From contig NZ_DAVG01000095.1 in NCBI RefSeq assembly GCF_002505485.1, positions 1-41,675 on the forward strand: a stretch of DNA of 41,675 bases. Reading direction: 5' to 3'. This stretch comes from Methanosarcina sp. UBA5. GTDB lineage: Archaea > Halobacteriota > Methanosarcinia > Methanosarcinales > Methanosarcinaceae. The translations under genes were made by a program, and so were the position numbers. Positions within the stretch are counted from its first letter, which is position 1; every line of letters starts with the position of its first letter. Under the pieces are notes generated by a model. That model had not been told where the DNA came from. It saw only the letters and a program-made list of their open reading frames with translations, and did no database searches. Shown in pieces: positions 7,851 to 16,270 of this stretch.

Positions 7851-9313
7851 AATAATTCCTCCCCTTTTTGGTACTTGAATGGATTTTCACTTAACCAGCT
7901 TTCACGATAAATTGGTTTTGAATGTGCAGCAAGCTTTCTGCTGAATGAGGGATTATTGAGTAAGTTAAGTATTCTACTCCCAAATGAGATAACACCATTA
8001 TAACCAGCATATATGACCGATAAGTTACAAACCATAGCTGTGGGAATTCCTTTTTTTGCAGCCCAAACTGTTTCTCCAATGTGACCGAAATATAAGTCAG
8101 GATTTTCTTTACTTAACATATTTATCTGTTCAAATGGCTGTACGTTTGCAACGTTAACACAGAAATCTCCACACCTTTTCTTTAAATTTGCAAAGCTTTC
8201 AAAAATTACCTCATCATAGTGATATGCAGTGACTCCCACTATTTCCATTCCAAGATCTGCAAGAAGGTTTGGAATTCCTATTGCCCTTGATTGTCCTGCG
8301 CTTACGAATACCCTTTTTCCCTCAAGTTTTTCTCTAAGTTCTTTTATTTTTGGTTCAACCCTTTCTCTTTCTTCTTTTATGACTATTTCCACCTCATCCT
8401 CTTTCCCAAGGAATTTCCCAATATCTCTAAGCCACAAATCGGTATTATCAAGACCAATTGGCATTACTTTTTGAGTATATGGTACCTGAAAACGTTCTTC
8501 TAATGATTTTGCAAAGTATTCACTGAAAGTTGGGCACATACTTGTAGTAAGGGCTGCCTCAGATGACTTTCCGATCGACTCTGTAGTAGCAAAATTTGGG
8601 ATGAAATTCGGTTTAAGGCCTAATTTATCCAGAAGTCTCTCTAACTCAACTTCATCAAGTCTTCCAATTGTACCTGGATTAATCACATTGACTAAATCAT
8701 TCTTTTTTTCTTCAGGTTCCTTTATAAGATGATTCAAGACTCCCTGGAACGATCCATCGTACCCAGAAGCCCATACTTTTGATTTAAATCCGTCACAGTA
8801 TACAGGAATCACTTTTGCAGATACCTCTCCTTGAATCTTTTTTGTTATGGCGTCAAGATCCTCCCCAATAACTCCAGCAACACATGACGAAAATACGAAT
8901 ATTGCATTAGGATTGTGTCTTTCATCTGCTTCTAAAATTGCTTCTTTAAGCTTATCTTCTCCTCCATGAATAGCCTCTGCGTGAGTAAGATTTGTAGAGA
9001 TCCATTTCCCAGTTTGTGGTGTTTCTCCTCTTAGAATTTGTCCAAAGCGGTTAAATATATTAATAAATATCAGTGAGCTAATGCATCCCACAGGTGCATG
9101 GACAATCATAACAGCATCTTTTATCGTTGCCAATGTTAACAGGGCCAGCCATTCCTGACAGAAAGTTGTCTGGGAGAATGTCCTATCTTTTGCTTTCAAA
9201 CACTTCCTGTTTGTTAAATTCACAAGTTCACTTGCAGTTCCACCATATGTGATTGTCGTGTTCAGACGATTTTCTCTTATAGGAACTGTGCTTTTGTACA
9301 CGCTCTTTGCCAT
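7847..9313 (-). CDS. Nitrogenase component 1-like protein, NifD/NifE-type subunit
   Basis: The protein has 488 aa. C52, C77 (APVGCISS) and C144 (FSSCVAGVIGED) fit the three P-cluster ligands of NifD-type subunits, and C260 (TTSMCPTFSEYF) fits the cofactor Cys275. In my manual alignment the position of NifD His442 is C429 (GIPTAMVCN), and that of His195 is Y185 (WASGYDG). So nitrogen reduction is unlikely, while a metallocluster may still bind. ATG 9313 follows AGTGATC. There is no nifH-like gene or other nif gene in the window, so the electron donor must be encoded elsewhere. It could be an assembly scaffold (NifEN-like) or a reductase of a different substrate. Confidence 0.8.
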   Translation of the reverse strand: MAKSVYKSTVPIRENRLNTTITYGGTASELVNLTNRKCLKAKDRTFSQTTFCQEWLALLTLATIKDAVMIVHAPVGCISSLIFINIFNRFGQILRGETPQTGKWISTNLTHAEAIHGGEDKLKEAILEADERHNPNAIFVFSSCVAGVIGEDLDAITKKIQGEVSAKVIPVYCDGFKSKVWASGYDGSFQGVLNHLIKEPEEKKNDLVNVINPGTIGRLDEVELERLLDKLGLKPNFIPNFATTESIGKSSEAALTTSMCPTFSEYFAKSLEERFQVPYTQKVMPIGLDNTDLWLRDIGKFLGKEDEVEIVIKEERERVEPKIKELREKLEGKRVFVSAGQSRAIGIPNLLADLGMEIVGVTAYHYDEVIFESFANLKKRCGDFCVNVANVQPFEQINMLSKENPDLYFGHIGETVWAAKKGIPTAMVCNLSVIYAGYNGVISFGSRILNLLNNPSFSRKLAAHSKPIYRESWLSENPFKYQKGEELL

Positions 9314-9898
9314 TTGATCACTTCTTTAAATTCACATTTATTAAACAATGTATCACATAACGACACAGTATGCGGAAAATTCTCGAATAAGATCTATTTT
9401 TAAAATAGTTGGCCATTAAAAATGAGTCTTTTTCTCAAAACTACATTTTGACATGACCCAATCATAACAAAAGGAGGAAACCAATAAGTTCAATCAACAA
9501 CAGCACGAAAATGTTAAGGATCCGATTATATACGAAGCCAAAGGATGAGCTGATTTGCGATGCCTTAAACCTTTTAAACTCATACTTTTACCTTCTTTAA
9601 TTCGTATTTTTTTATTTGAGGATTCTTTGTATTTTGCAAATCATAATCATGTTTTTTAATATTTAAACCTGCATTTAAAGGCAAAAAGCGCCTGGTATTT
9701 TGTATTAATTTTGTATTAATATATATTGTGGTAAATATACCAAGGAGAAATTACAATTTACTTTCATGAAATATGGAATTTTTTATTCAAAATATATCTT
9801 AATAGTGTTATCTAATTACGAGAACTGAATTCCGATAAGTATAATTTTGACAACATGCCAATTAAATAAAATCTAATTGTCTTAATGGAGTAGGTGCG
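9314..9898. other. Intergenic region with palindrome and a gene scrap
   Basis: This holds the promoter side of the nitrogenase-like operon (leftward) and of the TM2-like gene (rightward). A perfect inverted repeat TGGTAAATATACCA lies near 9730-9743, about 160 bases before the TM2-like gene. Its GGTA-N4-TACC form is not the spacing I expect for an NrpR operator. TTTTGTATTAA occurs twice just before it. Confidence 0.35.
9472..9548 (+). pseudogene. 5' scrap of a small gene with a lost start codon
   Basis: A strong AGGAGG at 9472-9477 is followed by a frame from 9486 reading KFNQQQHENVKDPIIYEAKG and then TGA (9546-9548). The codon just before is AAT where an ATG would be expected. It resembles the N-terminus of a short protein, perhaps of the TM2-like type found intact further on, but too little remains to be sure. 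Confidence 0.3.
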
Positions 9899-10243
9899 AT
9901 GGAAAAAACATCTCCTGGAACATATGATACAGATGCAGAAATCAATCCAGAAACAGAAATATACTCTGAATATGGCAGAGAAAAAGTCAAATATAGAAGA
10001 AAAAATGCTTTCCTTGCTGCATTATTATCTTGCATAATTCTAGGACTTGGTCAAGTCTATGCAGGTGATCCTCTTCGGTAATTTGCAATAATTGCTGCTT
10101 TAGGGATTAGCTTCTGTTTGATGGTTCTTATTATTGAATTTTTTACATTCGTTGGTGCCTGGATATTTGCAATAGTAGATGCATACAATATGGTGAAAAA
10201 ACAAAACAGTAAATTGGAGTTCCTTAAGTTATATCCTAAATGA
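9899..10243 (+). pseudogene. TM2-like membrane protein gene with an in-frame UAA
   Basis: ATG 9899 opens a frame of 60 codons that stops at TAA (10079-10081). The same frame then continues without another stop to TGA at 10241-10243, 114 codons in all. The first part ends AALLSCIILGLGQVYAGDPL, and the second part, FAIIAALGISF onward, supplies two further hydrophobic segments, as in TM2/DUF5683-like proteins (GLGQ.Y.G signature). One base change destroyed the gene. The stop is UAA, so pyrrolysine readthrough does not apply. A sequencing error is the alternative. Confidence 0.65.
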
Positions 10244-10459
10244 AATCTACGCGGTTAAAGTAAGAATCAACATGTGAACACCAAATTGTTCAAATAGTAC
10301 ATATGTAAAACAATTTTGCTGTTTTGATTTTGCAAGCCTCACATGTATTGAAATCTTTAATGAAGAGTTTTACTAGACTGAAAATATTTATTGGGCTGAA
10401 AAATAATAGGACAAAATGAATACAAAAACAGGACAGAATAAAGACAAAATCTGAAAGAA

Positions 10460-10476
10460 GGGAAATTTTCTTTCCC
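10460..10476. terminator. Hairpin between convergent genes
   Basis: GGGAAA (10460-10465) and TTTCCC (10471-10476) form a stem with a five-base loop between the broken TM2-like gene and the leftward PRC-barrel gene. It may end transcription from both sides. Confidence 0.4.
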
Positions 10477-10488
10477 GTCCTTTAGATT

Positions 10489-10743
10489 TTAGTTTATTTT
10501 TGCTTTCATCTTGTCTATTATTATATAATCTTTAATGGCACTTACAGAATCGAAAGGAATAAGGATAAAGTTATCCGCTTTCCTGTACCTGGAAGTATCT
10601 AAATTGACATTCGGGGCAACCACCATGTCAATAATATTTCCCCCTTTAATCTCGACTACAACGTTATTCAAAATTCCTATTTCTGTTCCGTCGGTAGCCA
10701 TTACCTGCTTGTTAAAGAGGTTCTTTGCAAATTCCTTCGACAT
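10489..10743 (-). CDS. Stand-alone PRC-barrel protein
   Basis: The protein is 84 aa and consists of one PRC-barrel: KNLFNKQVMATDGTEIGILN, then VVVEIKGGNIIDMVVAPN, ending with FILIPFDSVSAIKDYIIID. ATG 10743 is chosen because GGAG lies ten bases upstream and the family starts near MSKEFA; the frame is open to an earlier ATG at 10794 with no such site. Proteins of this type are common in methanogens, and their partners are unknown. Confidence 0.85.
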   Translation of the reverse strand: MSKEFAKNLFNKQVMATDGTEIGILNNVVVEIKGGNIIDMVVAPNVNLDTSRYRKADNFILIPFDSVSAIKDYIIIDKMKAKIN

Positions 10744-10883
10744 TTTATCATATCTCCGTTCGCAGTGTGTTATCGGTTTGGGTAAAGCTGGCATTTCACT
10801 TTGAAGATTTTATTCCATTTGAAACCAGGATCTTTAAAACTTTTTCCTTTTAAAACTACTCTTCTAAAGAGTTACTGGATTAA

Positions 10884-10948
10884 ATTCTTACCTGTAATTC
10901 TTACCAGTAACCCTTACATGTAATTCTTGCCTGTATTTTACCTGTAAC
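10884..10948. repeat. Five 13-bp tandem repeats at the cdc48 stop codon
   Basis: Units with consensus ATTCTTACCTGTA begin at 10884, 10897, 10910, 10923 and 10936. The last unit contains the cdc48 stop codon and its final codons (on the - strand GGT TAC AGG TAA). The repeats therefore start in coding sequence and run on into the 3' untranslated region. Confidence 0.75.
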
Positions 10949-13265
10949 CGATATACCCAGCTGTTTCTGTGAGTCTCTGACCTCCCTTGAACTGCGCCTC
11001 GATCTTTTCGTAGAACTGAGCAATATTCTCTGTAATCGTGGGTTTTACCTTCTTCAGAGCTTCCCTGAAGTGTCTCATTTCTACATTTTCTACATCGAAG
11101 TTCTCCCTCAGGGCAATCATTACAGCTTCCCTGCACACAGACTCAATATCGGCACCAACGTAACCCTCAGTTATATCGGCAAGGGCTTCAAGGTCCACAT
11201 CGTCAGCAAGGGGTGTATCCTTTGTATGGATCCTGAATATCTTAAGCCTGCCTTTCCGGTCAGGAGAACCTATGTAGACCAGCCTATCAAAACGACCTGG
11301 GCGCAGGATTGCAGGATCCAGGAGGTTAGGGCGATTGGTTGCGGCAATTACCACTACATCTCTAAGGGACTCAAGCCCATCCATCTCAGTCAGGAGCTGG
11401 TTAAGCACCCTCTCTGAAGTGTGGCTGTCCGTAGATTCCATCCCTGGCATCGAGGCAATCGAATCGATCTCGTCAAAGAAAATCACACAGGGAGCGACCT
11501 GCCGGGCTTTCCTGAAGGTTTCCCGGATAGCTTTTTCCGATTCTCCAAGCCACTTTGAGAAAATTTCAGGCCCTTTGACGCTTATGAAGTTTGCATTTGA
11601 CTCCTTGGAAACAGCCTTGGCTATCAGGGTCTTTCCTGTTCCTGGCGGGCCGTAAAGCAGGATTCCTCTTGGAGCCTTTATGCCCATCTGAATGAACTTT
11701 TCCGGATTTTTAATGGGCCATTCCACAGCCTCAATAATGGACTGCTTTGCTTCATCGAGTCCTCCAACATCATTCCAGCTAACTGTGGGCATTTCCACAT
11801 AAATTTCTCTAAGAGCCGAGGGTTCGGCCTCCGTCAGGGCATCTTCAAAGTTTCTCTTGGTTACAACAATTTTTTCCAGCCTTTCAGGTGGAACTGGTTC
11901 ATTTTCCAAGTCAAGGTCAGGCAGATTTTCCCTGAGGCACCGCATGGCGGCTTCCTGCACAAGAGCCAGCAGATCTGCGCCTACAAACCCCTGGGTTCTT
12001 TCAGCCAGATACATCAGGTATTTATCTGCCTTTTCTTTCCTTTCCCTCTCCAGGGTAGCCTCATCAACTTCGGTTTCGGCTTTCTCGATCTCCTCGGTTT
12101 CCTCATCTTTTTCTATGGGCATACCCCTGGTATGGATCTGCAGAATTTCGTACCTGTCCTTGGTATCAGGCACACCTATATGGATTTCTCTGTCAAAACG
12201 GCCTGGTCTCCGGAGTGCGGGGTCAATCGCATCCACACGGTTGGTGGCTCCTATAACAACAACCTGTCCTCTCTCTACCATTCCGTCAAGCAGAGTCAGG
12301 AGCTGGGCGACCACACGTCTTTCCACTTCCCCTGTTACGTTTTCCCTTTTTGGCGCAATGGAATCGATTTCATCAATGAAAATGACCGATGGCGCATCCT
12401 GAGTTGCTTCTTCGAAGATCTTCCTGAGCCTTTCTTCACTTTCTCCATAGAATTTCCCTACGATTTCAGGGCCGGCAATGTAATGGAAACTTGCTCCGGA
12501 TTCATTGGCTACAGCTTTTGCGATAAGAGTTTTTCCAGTACCAGGTGGACCATAGAGAATGACTCCTTTCGGAGGCTCGATATTCAGGTGGCCGAAAAGT
12601 TCGGGATGCTTCATGGGCAATTCTATCATTTCCCGGACGCGCATGATCTCATCCCCGAGGCCTCCTATGTCTTCATAGGTGGTTACGCCCCGGGTTGCCT
12701 TTTCGTACCCCTGTACCGGCTTTTTGCGCAGTTCGATAAGCGTTGCTTCTGTAATAAGGACAATTGTGTTTAAGGGATCAGTCTCAACAGCAACAAGGGG
12801 GATTACCTGGCTTGTAGTAAGGGATTCTGTCATTGGTTGAGACATCGAGTTTATTATAGGAATGATATCCCCCCTAAAAACCGGCCTTTTGAGGATATGC
12901 CGCTTTATGATTTCATTTGCATGTTCCCCGAACTGAAGTTCAGGCCCCCCCTGCATCATGCTTTCCGGAAGCGCCAGAATAAGTTTTTTTGCCTCCGGAG
13001 CTTCAACCTTTTTGATGGTTACCTTCTCTCCTATAGAAACGCCTGCATTTTGCCGGATGAAGTTATCAATTCTCACTAGTCCCTGGTCCCAGTCCTGCCT
13101 GTCAGCTCTCCATACCTTTGCCGTGGTTTTTTTCTTACCTCTTATTTCCACGATGTCGCCTGGCGAGAGCTGAAGCTTCAGCAAAGTTGTAGGGTCAAGT
13201 CGGATAATTCCTCTTCCAAGGTCGATAGGATATGCTTTTTCAACCTTCAACTGTATTTCTTCCAT
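10938..13265 (-). CDS. cdc48: CDC48/VAT-type AAA+ ATPase
   Basis: The protein has 775 aa. An N-domain (about 1-185, double-psi barrel) is followed by two AAA modules. Walker A GPPGTGKT occurs at 239-246 and 539-546, Walker B FIDEID at 296-301 and FFDEID at 596-601. Arg-finger motifs RRPGRFDR and LRPGRFDR follow. It unfolds proteins using ATP and can hand substrates to the 20S proteasome in the cytoplasm. The C-terminus ends GYIGYR, only loosely like the HbYX proteasome-docking motif. An acidic, charged insertion (about 385-415) sits in the lid of the first module. The start MEEIQLKVEK is the family start. The gene is monocistronic. Confidence 0.95.
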   Translation of the reverse strand: MEEIQLKVEKAYPIDLGRGIIRLDPTTLLKLQLSPGDIVEIRGKKKTTAKVWRADRQDWDQGLVRIDNFIRQNAGVSIGEKVTIKKVEAPEAKKLILALPESMMQGGPELQFGEHANEIIKRHILKRPVFRGDIIPIINSMSQPMTESLTTSQVIPLVAVETDPLNTIVLITEATLIELRKKPVQGYEKATRGVTTYEDIGGLGDEIMRVREMIELPMKHPELFGHLNIEPPKGVILYGPPGTGKTLIAKAVANESGASFHYIAGPEIVGKFYGESEERLRKIFEEATQDAPSVIFIDEIDSIAPKRENVTGEVERRVVAQLLTLLDGMVERGQVVVIGATNRVDAIDPALRRPGRFDREIHIGVPDTKDRYEILQIHTRGMPIEKDEETEEIEKAETEVDEATLERERKEKADKYLMYLAERTQGFVGADLLALVQEAAMRCLRENLPDLDLENEPVPPERLEKIVVTKRNFEDALTEAEPSALREIYVEMPTVSWNDVGGLDEAKQSIIEAVEWPIKNPEKFIQMGIKAPRGILLYGPPGTGKTLIAKAVSKESNANFISVKGPEIFSKWLGESEKAIRETFRKARQVAPCVIFFDEIDSIASMPGMESTDSHTSERVLNQLLTEMDGLESLRDVVVIAATNRPNLLDPAILRPGRFDRLVYIGSPDRKGRLKIFRIHTKDTPLADDVDLEALADITEGYVGADIESVCREAVMIALRENFDVENVEMRHFREALKKVKPTITENIAQFYEKIEAQFKGGQRLTETAGYIGYR

Positions 13266-13837
13266 AGATCATCCCGAAAATAGTTGTCTTTTTGATTGTA
13301 ATTGTTATATTAATAATCGAATAAAATAAAAGGACACTGGGTTTTTCTGATTTCTCCGGACTGCATATTATGAAGCTACCCGTTTTGTATATTAGACGTC
13401 TTTTTATTTCAATGCCTTTGATCAGGTAGATTTTCACCCCGGAGGGTTTGTAATGGAACTTTTATGCCTCTTGAATTTTCTGTCCAGTCTTCCTATCCAA
13501 AGAAGCCCCCTTTATAGCTTGTAACCCTGTCCGGATAATAATTTGTCGGTAAGAGGCACATTTGAGAATCAATTATTGGTTATAGGTACATTTGGTAATC
13601 AGTTATTTATATTATATTACCAGGCATATATTACTCCCTATATCTTCCATTTATTAAATAAGTTTACCATAACTCAATTTTTCCTCTGAGGTTTTATATA
13701 TCTGGAACTTCTGTGTATAAAATTGCTTAATCCTCAAAATAGTCATTTAAATCTGAACAGTGATTTAAACCTGATATCTTTCAAATTTACTATCCTCAGG
13801 ATCTTAAATTTAGAGTCTTGAGGTCATTTCAAATTAT
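13266..13837. other. Divergent promoter region of cdc48 and nadE
   Basis: This is AT-rich spacer. The left part contains the cdc48 promoter; the right part leads to nadE. A 24-bp direct repeat with period 30 lies at 13554-13577 and 13584-13607 (AGGCACATTTGAGAATC and AGGTACATTTGGTAATC types). No convincing gene was seen. Confidence 0.4.
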
Positions 13838-14632
13838 ATGCCTGATGAGTACCCAGGAATTGACATCATGAACCTTGAAATTGCGCAGAACAGGATTATT
13901 GATTTTATCCGGAACGAAACCCTTAAAGCAGGCGTAGACGGAGCCGTTATAGGCATCAGTGGGGGAATAGATTCAGCCCTTGCCACAACGCTCACCGTAA
14001 AAGCTCTGGGAAAAGATAAAGTGCTTGGGATTCACATGCCTGAATCCGGCCTTACTCCTTCTGAAGACAGCAAAGATGCGAAAACTCTTGCAGACTGGTT
14101 GGGGATCGAGTTTAAGACTATTGATATTTCAGGAATTATTTCGGCTTTCATGGCTGCAGTTCCAAAGAATGAATCTGCAGACCGGCTCTCCATGGGCAAC
14201 CTGAAAGCAAGGATCAGGATGTCCCTTCTCTACTTCCATGCAAACCGGATGAATCGTATGGTCATAGGAACCGGCAATAAAACCGAGATCTTACTTGGCT
14301 ATTTCACGAAATATGGAGATGGAGGCGTTGATCTCGAACCCATAGGCGGGCTTTACAAAACCGAGGTCTGGGAGCTCTCACGCAGGCTTGGGGTTCCAGA
14401 CCCTCTTATTACGAAAAAACCCTCCGCAGGTCTCTGGGCAGGCCAGACCGATGAAGCCGAACTTGGAATCTCTTACTTAAAAGTAGATGAGGTACTCAAA
14501 AGGCTTGAGCAGAACGAAGATCCTGAAACTATTATGAACACTCTCGGGATTTCAACAGAACAACTGAATTCAGTAATGAACCGTATAAAGAGAAGCAAGC
14601 ATAAAAGAAATGCTCCGCCGCAAGCCTTTTGA
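13838..14632 (+). CDS. nadE: NAD synthetase, ammonia-dependent
   Basis: The protein has 264 aa. It carries the PP-loop SGGIDS at 41-46 (GISGGIDSALATTL), a segment typical for NadE (LLGYFTKYGDGGVDLEPIGG), and KPSAGLWAGQTDEAELG. It amidates deamido-NAD with ATP and ammonia in the last step of NAD synthesis. No glutaminase domain is attached, so ammonia is the nitrogen source, as in many archaea. ATG 13838 has GAGGT about 13 bases upstream; ATG 13868 (MNLEIAQNRI) is an alternative start that would fit the family better. The gene is followed by a dispersed repeat and a terminator. Confidence 0.93.
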   Translation: MPDEYPGIDIMNLEIAQNRIIDFIRNETLKAGVDGAVIGISGGIDSALATTLTVKALGKDKVLGIHMPESGLTPSEDSKDAKTLADWLGIEFKTIDISGIISAFMAAVPKNESADRLSMGNLKARIRMSLLYFHANRMNRMVIGTGNKTEILLGYFTKYGDGGVDLEPIGGLYKTEVWELSRRLGVPDPLITKKPSAGLWAGQTDEAELGISYLKVDEVLKRLEQNEDPETIMNTLGISTEQLNSVMNRIKRSKHKRNAPPQAF

Positions 14633-14757
14633 AAAAACTGCTTGACCGCAAGCCTTTTCAAAAAAGGCTTGACCGAAAATGTTGCAATGAAAAACTTACC
14701 CCGAACGACGGCGTGATCAACCGGCGCAACGGTTGTGGTGCAACGGTTGCGCTCAAG
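14632..14757. repeat. Dispersed repeat, copy 1
   Basis: This contains the hairpin AAGCCTTTT (14650-14658) / AAAAGGCTT (14662-14670). Then comes a block at 14709-14735 (starting CGGCGTGATCAACC) that is identical over 27 bases to 39482-39508. The second copy lies at 39394-39532. Both follow directly after the 3' end of a + strand gene. Confidence 0.7.
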
Positions 14758-14807
14758 CGGATTGATTTATAAATAAGGCAGCTTTTCTGTGGTTTTAATT
14801 TATTGAA

Positions 14808-14834
14808 CGGGCTTTTTTAGCCCGCCGATTTTTT
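14808..14834 (+). terminator. GC stem and T-run after nadE
   Basis: CGGGCT (14808-14813) pairs with AGCCCG (14819-14824) and is followed by a run of T up to 14834. It lies between the convergent nadE and tiaS genes and touches the tiaS stop codon. Confidence 0.65.
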
Positions 14835-16120
14835 TAGCGGGCAGGGTGAATCTCTATATCAGATCTCTGTTCCCTTACCAGGGGTCTTGCAAGATGTCGG
14901 CGGGCGCAGGGTGGGACTTCATATAATCCTGCTATAAGGTTTCTTTTTGTCTCACATAGGATTTTTGAGGTAGCCTGAGTTCCGCATTTTTTACAGCGGA
15001 AGCCCTGGGTTTGGCCTGATGATTTCATATGTTTTCCGCAGGTCGGACATACAGGGTTTTCTTCCCTATAAAGGGAGACGATCTTTTTTATTTCTATTTT
15101 TTCGATGTTGATGGTTCCGGAATTTACACTTCCAGATACTACAACCCTATCTCCGGGTCTCAGTCTCCTTATAAGCAGCCGGAAGTTCTTTGTGGGTTCG
15201 AAGGCTGCACAGTCAATTTCACTTCCTTCCTTATCCTGAATGGGAAAAATAACGTGTCCCCCGTGAATAGTTTTTGGAACTGCAGAAACTGTGCCTTCAA
15301 GCCTGTAGGAATGCATATCCCTTATTTCTGCAATACTTTCCGCGGAAAGCAGGTGCATATCAGTACCCTGATTTGTTCTGTATATGGCAAAACGTTCAAC
15401 AAGCTCAGCCCTGATAAAGGATGCGGCTTTAGTAACTATGAGTGGATTTTTTCCCCGGATTCCGAAAAGCACGGGATCGGCCGAGTGAGGTACACAGACA
15501 ACAAGTCTGTTTTTAAGATCCACGGTGTCCCAGGTCTCAGGATAAGTTTCCTTGTCAGCCTCAAAGAAACTTCCCTTTTTGATTTCGCGTGGGGTTCCCC
15601 ATTTTTCCTTTTGCCTGTATGCCAGGTACTCGAAAGTGTGGTCCCATTCTTCGAGGTTAAGCATAGCCCCGCATGCCGCAAGGGCGCCTATCAATCCTCT
15701 TCCGTTTTTGAAACCTTTTGAGGGAATTCCGGATTTAGAGATAAGGCTTTTTGCCTCCTCTATTTCAATCACGTCCTTTACGGCTTTTTCCAGAAAGCTC
15801 CTGAGGACAGGCTTGAGTTTATCGTAATCTTTTTCCAAGATAAAAACCGTGCCCGGATTAGTTTTTTCGCATTCCATACGTGCAAATTCTTCTATTCTAG
15901 ACACGACATGGGCAATTACCTTTTCCGGGCAGCAAGTCTTGATTTCCAGCGCTACTGCAGCATTTCCTCTTGTTTTGTAAGGGATAGTGGGATTCAGGCG
16001 TATAAGGAGCGGAAGAGTCTCAACAGTTCCGTAGGCCTGAAGATCATCCAGCAGCAGAGCTCCCAGATACGTTGTACACATTCCTTCGTTTGAGTCGGTA
16101 TCATCAATTCCGATAATCAT
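14834..16120 (-). CDS. tiaS: tRNA(Ile2) 2-agmatinylcytidine synthetase
   Basis: The protein has 428 aa. The N-terminus MIIGIDDTDSNEGMCTTYLG is the TiaS signature. A GxxGALAACGAML segment follows near 142-154, then an OB-like domain (about 270-345), and a C-terminal zinc ribbon with Cys 358, 361, 376 and 379. TiaS attaches agmatine to C34 of the tRNA that reads AUA codons, an archaea-only modification essential for decoding isoleucine. The gene faces nadE and is divergent from the HTH regulator. Confidence 0.93.
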   Translation of the reverse strand: MIIGIDDTDSNEGMCTTYLGALLLDDLQAYGTVETLPLLIRLNPTIPYKTRGNAAVALEIKTCCPEKVIAHVVSRIEEFARMECEKTNPGTVFILEKDYDKLKPVLRSFLEKAVKDVIEIEEAKSLISKSGIPSKGFKNGRGLIGALAACGAMLNLEEWDHTFEYLAYRQKEKWGTPREIKKGSFFEADKETYPETWDTVDLKNRLVVCVPHSADPVLFGIRGKNPLIVTKAASFIRAELVERFAIYRTNQGTDMHLLSAESIAEIRDMHSYRLEGTVSAVPKTIHGGHVIFPIQDKEGSEIDCAAFEPTKNFRLLIRRLRPGDRVVVSGSVNSGTINIEKIEIKKIVSLYREENPVCPTCGKHMKSSGQTQGFRCKKCGTQATSKILCETKRNLIAGLYEVPPCARRHLARPLVREQRSDIEIHPAR

Positions 16121-16232
16121 TTTTTCGGTTCCAGTTTTTGCCTTTTAGTTTCCCATATGCGTTTCGGGTAATTACGGTTTTCGTTACTCTCCGACGTTTT
16201 TTCCCATTGTGAGGATTGTCAAAAGTAAAGAA

Positions 16233-16243
16233 AAATATATATA
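16233..16243 (+). promoter_or_regulatory. TATA box of the HTH regulator gene
   Basis: AAATATATATA centred near 16238 lies 28-38 bases before the ATG at 16271, so transcription probably begins only a few bases before the start codon. Confidence 0.55.
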
Positions 16244-16270
16244 GATGTTCAAACAGAGATTGATACTGGA

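Noticed and set aside
9730..9743. TGGTAAATATACCA as a possible NrpR (nitrogen) operator.
   Set aside because: The half-site spacing is four bases, not the longer spacing I know for NrpR, and it lies far from the nitrogenase-like start.
11857..12773. Long open frames on the + strand across cdc48, up to 213 codons.
   Set aside because: They are antisense to a certain gene with strong codon bias, overlap each other, and have no ribosome site or family resemblance.
15029..15721. A 230-codon + strand frame over tiaS.
   Set aside because: It lies wholly antisense to TiaS, whose conserved motifs are intact, and its product shows no family pattern.
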